Below, one piece after another: positions 59,297 to 63,003 of a stretch of DNA of 63,003 nt. Origin of the DNA: Burkholderiales bacterium. Its GTDB lineage: Bacteria > Pseudomonadota > Gammaproteobacteria > Burkholderiales > Casimicrobiaceae. The translations under genes were made by a program, and so were the position numbers. Position 1 is the stretch's first letter. Each line of letters begins with the position of its first letter. The notes under the pieces were generated by a model, which saw only the letters and a program-made list of their open reading frames with translations, did no database searches and was not told the DNA's origin. Location: positions 1 to 63,003 of the forward strand of contig CAJPFI010000045.1 of the NCBI GenBank assembly GCA_905339295.1, given 5' to 3'.

Positions 59297-60205
59297 TCAG
59301 CCCGCCGCCGGCGTGCGCTCGCGGCGCGTCCCTGCGAGGAGCGCCCACCCGTCCAGGCTTCGCCAGACGGCGAGTGTAAACCAACGCGCATAGGCTGCGG
59401 CGACCTCCGCCGCCTGCGCGTCGAGGATCCCCGAGAGGGCGATGCGTCCGCCGGACCGCGTGCGCGCGGCGAGCGCGGGCGCGAGCAGGATCAGCGGATT
59501 GGCGAGGATGTTGGCGACCACCACGTCGCTCGCGCCCGCGCCGAGCCGGTCGGGCGCGACGAAGCTCGCGTGCACGCCGTTCGCCTCGGCATTCGCGGCG
59601 CTCGCCGCCAGCGCCTGCGCGTCGACGTCGGCGCCGACGACCGAGCGCGCGCCGAGCTTCGCCGCGGCGATGGCGAGGATGCCGGAGCCGCAGCCGTAGT
59701 CGAGCACTGTCTCGCCACCGGCGAGCGTCGCGCGCAGCCACTCGAGACACAACCGGGTCGTCGGGTGCGAGCCGGTGCCGAACGCGAGGCCCGGATCGAG
59801 GCGCAGCACGACGGCGTCCGGCGAGGGTGGCTCGCACCACGAGGGCACGATCCACAACCCGTCGCCGATCTCGATCGGACCGAACTGCGACTGCGTCGCG
59901 CGCACCCAGTCCCGGTCGGCGAATTCGCGTGTCTCGTGCGGCGGCAGCGGCTCGCCTGCCGCCCGCGCGGCGTCCGAGAGCATGCGATCGATGTCGGCGC
60001 CGTCGGCGAACATCGCGTCGACGCGCGACACCGCCCAGCGTCCCGCGACCGGCTCTCCGGGCTCGGCGTACACGGGCGACTCGCCCGGCGTGCCCGCCGC
60101 GGGATCCGACACGCCGACCGAAAGCGCGCCGGCCTCGATCAGCGCGTCCGACCAGCGCTCGGCGCCGTCCGCGTCGGTGTCGAACTGAACGGAAACGAAT
60201 GGCAT
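59297..60205 (-). CDS. prmA: Ribosomal protein L11 methyltransferase
   Basis: PrmA, which trimethylates several amino groups of ribosomal protein L11 with SAM. The 302-residue protein has the substrate-recognition N-domain (MPFVSVQFDTDADGAERWSDALIEAGALSVGVSD), the family motif RLDPGLAFGTGSHPTTRLCLEWL, SAM motif I TVLDYGCGSGILAIAAAKLGA, VVGADVDAQAL and the catalytic-loop NILANPLILLAPAL. I chose ATG 60205 as start because it begins the conserved first strand; an upstream codon at 60238 would add 11 residues. It follows accC by 76 bases. Confidence 0.94.
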   Translation of the reverse strand: MPFVSVQFDTDADGAERWSDALIEAGALSVGVSDPAAGTPGESPVYAEPGEPVAGRWAVSRVDAMFADGADIDRMLSDAARAAGEPLPPHETREFADRDWVRATQSQFGPIEIGDGLWIVPSWCEPPSPDAVVLRLDPGLAFGTGSHPTTRLCLEWLRATLAGGETVLDYGCGSGILAIAAAKLGARSVVGADVDAQALAASAANAEANGVHASFVAPDRLGAGASDVVVANILANPLILLAPALAARTRSGGRIALSGILDAQAAEVAAAYARWFTLAVWRSLDGWALLAGTRRERTPAAG

Positions 60206-60281
60206 GGAGGATGTCGAGAACCCGGGCCGGGCGCTCACGAACGGCGGGGCCGCCGCGCGCCCCGTGCTCCGTGCCTCACCC

Positions 60282-61658
60282 TCATGCCTTCTTCTTCGCG
60301 AGGCGCTCCTCGAGGTAATGGATCGACGTGCCGCCGCGCACGAACTTCTCGTCGATCAGGAGCTCCTGGTGCAGCGGGATGTTGGTCCTGATCCCCTCGA
60401 CCACCATCTCGGAGAGCGCGATGCGCATGCGCGCGATCGCCTGCTCGCGCGAGTCGGCGTACGCGATCACCTTGCCGATCATCGAGTCGTAGTACGGCGG
60501 CACGACGTAGTTCGAGTAGACGTGCGAGTCGACGCGGATCCCCGGGCCGCCCGGGGCGTGGTACGACGTGATGCGCCCCGGCGACGGCACGAAGGTGTAC
60601 GGGTCCTCGGCGTTGATCCGGCACTCGATCGCGTGGCCCTTGCGCACGATCTCGCGCTGGCGGAACGCGAGTTTCTGGCCGGCGGCGATGCGGATCTGCT
60701 GCTGCACGATGTCGATGCCGGTGATCGCCTCGGTCACCGGGTGCTCGACCTGCACCCGCGTATTCATCTCGATGAAGTAGAACTCGTCGTCCTGATAGAG
60801 GAACTCGAACGTGCCGGCGCCGCGGTAGCCGATCCTGCGGCACGCCTCCGCGCAGCGGTCACCGATGCGCGTGAGGAGCCTGGCGGGAAGCCCCGGGGCG
60901 GGCGCCTCCTCGATGATCTTCTGGTGGCGGCGCTGCATCGAGCAGTCGCGCTCGCCGAGCCACACCGCGTTCTTGTGCTCGTCGGCGAGGACCTGGATCT
61001 CGATGTGCCGCGGCGTCGTCAGGAATTTCTCCAGGTAGACGGTCGGATTGCCGAACGCCGCGAGCGCCTCGGCGCGCGTGAGCGACACCGCGGACAGCAG
61101 CGCGGCCTCGGTGTGCACGACGCGCATGCCGCGCCCGCCGCCGCCGCCGGCCGCCTTGACGATCACCGGATAGCCGATCGCGCGCGTGACGCGGACGATC
61201 TCCTTCGGGTCCTCGGGCAGCGCGCCCTCGGAGCCGGGAACGCATGGCACGCCCGCCTTGGCCATCGCCACCTTCGCGCTGACCTTGTCGCCCATCAGGC
61301 GGATCGTGTCCGGGCGCGGGCCGATGAACACGAAGCCCGATCGCTCGACCTTCTCGGCGAAGTCGGCGTTCTCGGACAGGAAGCCGTAGCCCGGATGGAT
61401 CGCCTGCGCGTCGGTGACCTCCGCCGCCGCGATGATCGCCGGGATGTTGAGGTAGCTCAGCGCCGAGGGCGCCGGCCCGATGCACACCGACTCGTCGGCG
61501 AGCCGCACGTACTTGGCGTCGCGGTCGGCTTCCGAATGCACGACCACCGTCTTGATGCCGAGCTCGCGGCACGCGCGCTGCACGCGCAGCGCGATCTCGC
61601 CGCGGTTGGCGATCAGGATCTTCTCGAACAGCTTGTCGGACTTGGCGGTGGCAGGCAT
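60282..61658 (-). CDS. accC: Acetyl-CoA carboxylase, biotin carboxylase subunit
   Basis: AccC, which carboxylates the biotin on AccB with ATP and bicarbonate, first step of fatty-acid synthesis. The 458-residue protein starts [35 protein letters not shown], has the Gly-rich ATP loop [17 protein letters not shown], biotin/bicarbonate residues in [40 protein letters not shown], metal-binding Glu in [18 protein letters not shown] and the C-terminal lid. Length and motifs match. It lies 187 bases downstream of accB on the same strand. Confidence 0.97.
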   Translation of the reverse strand: MPATAKSDKLFEKILIANRGEIALRVQRACRELGIKTVVVHSEADRDAKYVRLADESVCIGPAPSALSYLNIPAIIAAAEVTDAQAIHPGYGFLSENADFAEKVERSGFVFIGPRPDTIRLMGDKVSAKVAMAKAGVPCVPGSEGALPEDPKEIVRVTRAIGYPVIVKAAGGGGGRGMRVVHTEAALLSAVSLTRAEALAAFGNPTVYLEKFLTTPRHIEIQVLADEHKNAVWLGERDCSMQRRHQKIIEEAPAPGLPARLLTRIGDRCAEACRRIGYRGAGTFEFLYQDDEFYFIEMNTRVQVEHPVTEAITGIDIVQQQIRIAAGQKLAFRQREIVRKGHAIECRINAEDPYTFVPSPGRITSYHAPGGPGIRVDSHVYSNYVVPPYYDSMIGKVIAYADSREQAIARMRIALSEMVVEGIRTNIPLHQELLIDEKFVRGGTSIHYLEERLAKKKA

Positions 61659-61845
61659 CGTGATTCAGGGGCGGGGAATCGGTTGCGTCACCACGGCTCG
61701 AGCCGGCCGCCGCGCACGACAGGACGCGCAGGTGAACGACGCTCCGGCGGCCGACCGCGCTCCGGTCGGGCCGGTCGCCGGCGATGCGCGGCGCCGGCGT
61801 CGGACGTCGGGCAGCATGCGCGGCCGGCGGCGAAGCGAGCCGACG

Positions 61846-62322
<477 letters not shown>

Positions 62323-62693
62323 GGGCGACTCACCGGGCGCGGGTGCCCGGCGCGCACGGGCCGGAGGTCTCGGGGCCCGGTCGGCGAAGCCCCGGTAGCG
62401 AACGGCGGGCCGCGCACGCGCCTGCCGCCGAAGGGGGGATGGATGCGGCGACGGACATGCAGCGCCTGCCTTCCCTGTAAGCGAAAGGCGGAAGTTTGCC
62501 GCGGATGCCAGCAAGTTGTCCAGTCTTGGCCGCAGATTCCGGTACAGGGCCATCGGCCCGCGACGCTCCGGCGGGCTATCGCGCAGGATGGGGCGAGCGT
62601 TGCAGGGGCCCGGGGGCGAACGTGCGGCAGGGGGTGGCGCCGCAGCAGGACCCAGTTGACGTTAACCGACGTTATACGAGGTTATGGCTTGAA
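62323..62693. other. Upstream region of accB, no gene seen
   Basis: The 371 bases between accB and the TlpA-like gene are GC-rich without a supported reading frame, apart from a less GC-rich stretch at about 62650-62700. That stretch holds three 10-base direct repeats (62658-62687) and is the most likely promoter/operator region. No trace of aroQ could be found. Confidence 0.5.
62658..62687. repeat. Three helically phased 10-bp direct repeats
   Basis: GACGTTAACC (62658-62667), GACGTTATAC (62668-62677) and GAGGTTATGG (62678-62687) are in direct succession; on the minus strand they read CATAACCTCG, TATAACGTCG, GTTAACGTCA. Exact 10-base spacing places the same face of the helix in register, as in operators bound by direct-repeat regulators. 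They lie 336 bases upstream of accB and just after the TlpA-like stop. Confidence 0.5.
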
Positions 62694-63003
62694 TCACAGG
62701 AGTTGGTTCAGAAGTCCCGCAAGTTGGTCGTCCTTCAGCGGGCCGAGCTGGGTATGCGCGATGCGCCCCTCCCGATCGACGATCACCGTGAACGGTAGCG
62801 CCATCAGCGAGTTGCCCAGCGCCTTCGACAATTCCAGCGCTCCATAGCCGCCGATCAGCGCTGGGTAGTTGAGTCCGATCTCGCCGGCGAACTGGCGGAC
62901 CTTGTCGACCTGGTCGACGGCGATGCCGACGAACTGGAGGCCCCTGGGGCCGTCGTCGCGCTGCACGCGGACGAACATCGGCATCTCCTCGCGGCACGGC
63001 GCG
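62694..63003 (-). CDS. TlpA-like thiol-disulfide oxidoreductase (C-terminal part)
   Basis: The C-terminal about 103 residues of a thioredoxin-fold protein, cut by the window end. The first readable residues are APCREEMPMFVRV; in TlpA/ResA proteins this follows a Trp-Cys, so the second active-site Cys is present and the first would be just outside. The rest fits the fold: GLQFVGIAVDQVDKVRQFAGEIGLNYPALIG, LMALPFTVIVDREGRIAHTQLGPL with the cis-Pro in ALPFTVIVDREG. It should act in the periplasm as a membrane-linked or exported reductase. In betaproteobacteria this gene often lies upstream of aroQ-accB-accC; here aroQ is absent. Confidence 0.85.
   Translation of the reverse strand, partial: APCREEMPMFVRVQRDDGPRGLQFVGIAVDQVDKVRQFAGEIGLNYPALIGGYGALELSKALGNSLMALPFTVIVDREGRIAHTQLGPLKDDQLAGLLNQLL

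Noticed and set aside
62323-62553. N-terminal extension of AccB up to 62553
   Set aside because: The added residues are Arg/Pro-rich, and the conserved AccB start [12 protein letters not shown] lies at 62322.

Overview
The window is a chromosomal segment of a very GC-rich Gram-negative bacterium, most probably a betaproteobacterium (Burkholderiales-like). The lineage is inferred from gene order and families: yggS-proC-yggT-yggU beside pilT-pilU; ubiE/ubiJ/ubiB; surA-lptD divergent from amgK-murU; glnA-DUF4124-ntrB-ntrC; accB-accC-prmA-DUF3426; and DUF1059, DUF3460, DUF971 and DUF4124 proteins. No rRNA, tRNA, CRISPR array, complete insertion sequence or prophage was recognised. GC content was judged by eye, not computed.

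Layout. 1-6.1 kb: a REP array, a DUF1059 protein, the minus-strand yggS/proC/yggT/yggU block (split by a six-unit REP array) and the divergent type IV pilus retraction ATPases pilT and pilU. 6.3-9.6 kb: minus-strand cassette of a secreted subtilase and a secreted Ig-like/DUF5648 protein, preceded by a perfect FNR/Anr-type palindrome. 9.8-22 kb: an MFS exporter, DUF971, a small membrane protein and the ubiquinone genes ubiE, ubiJ and ubiB. Between ubiJ and ubiB lies a 5.7-kb block with a 1064-residue MalT/SARP-like regulator, an unknown protein, a small membrane protein, a cytochrome c and a REP array. 22-34.6 kb: an unknown gene, a complete polyamine ABC importer (potABCD order), GNAT, VanZ-like protein, 2Fe-2S ferredoxin, alpha/beta hydrolase, NodI/NodJ-type ABC exporter, HemJ, an RlmL-like methyltransferase, DUF3460 and GNAT. 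34.8-47.8 kb: a large anchored GH-like protein, surA-lptD, amgK-murU, oligopeptidase A, a DUF4124-glutaredoxin protein, a diheme cytochrome c and exonuclease III. 47.9-51.2 kb: a second, paralogous subtilase/DUF5648 cassette, again with an FNR-like palindrome and with a 15-bp C/G homopolymer in its upstream region. 51.3-63 kb: a DUF6311-like membrane protein, a large hairpin of repeats, ntrC-ntrB-DUF4124-glnA with a sigma-54 promoter and an NtrC site, then DUF3426, prmA, accC, accB and the end of a TlpA-like thioredoxin.

How it fits together. Most genes are core functions: quinone synthesis, outer-membrane assembly and peptidoglycan recycling, nitrogen control, fatty-acid initiation, polyamine uptake and pilus retraction. 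The accessory signal is of two kinds. One is the duplicated secreted protease plus DUF5648 two-gene cassette with a shared putative anaerobic-regulator site; this is the best candidate for an undescribed system. The other is a dense set of short dispersed repeats: GTGG-headed REP hairpins with compensatory stem changes, a stop-codon-proximal CAGTTGG family, a 30-bp repeat forming a 32-bp hairpin that also supplies the ntrC stop codon, and one dRS3-like palindrome.
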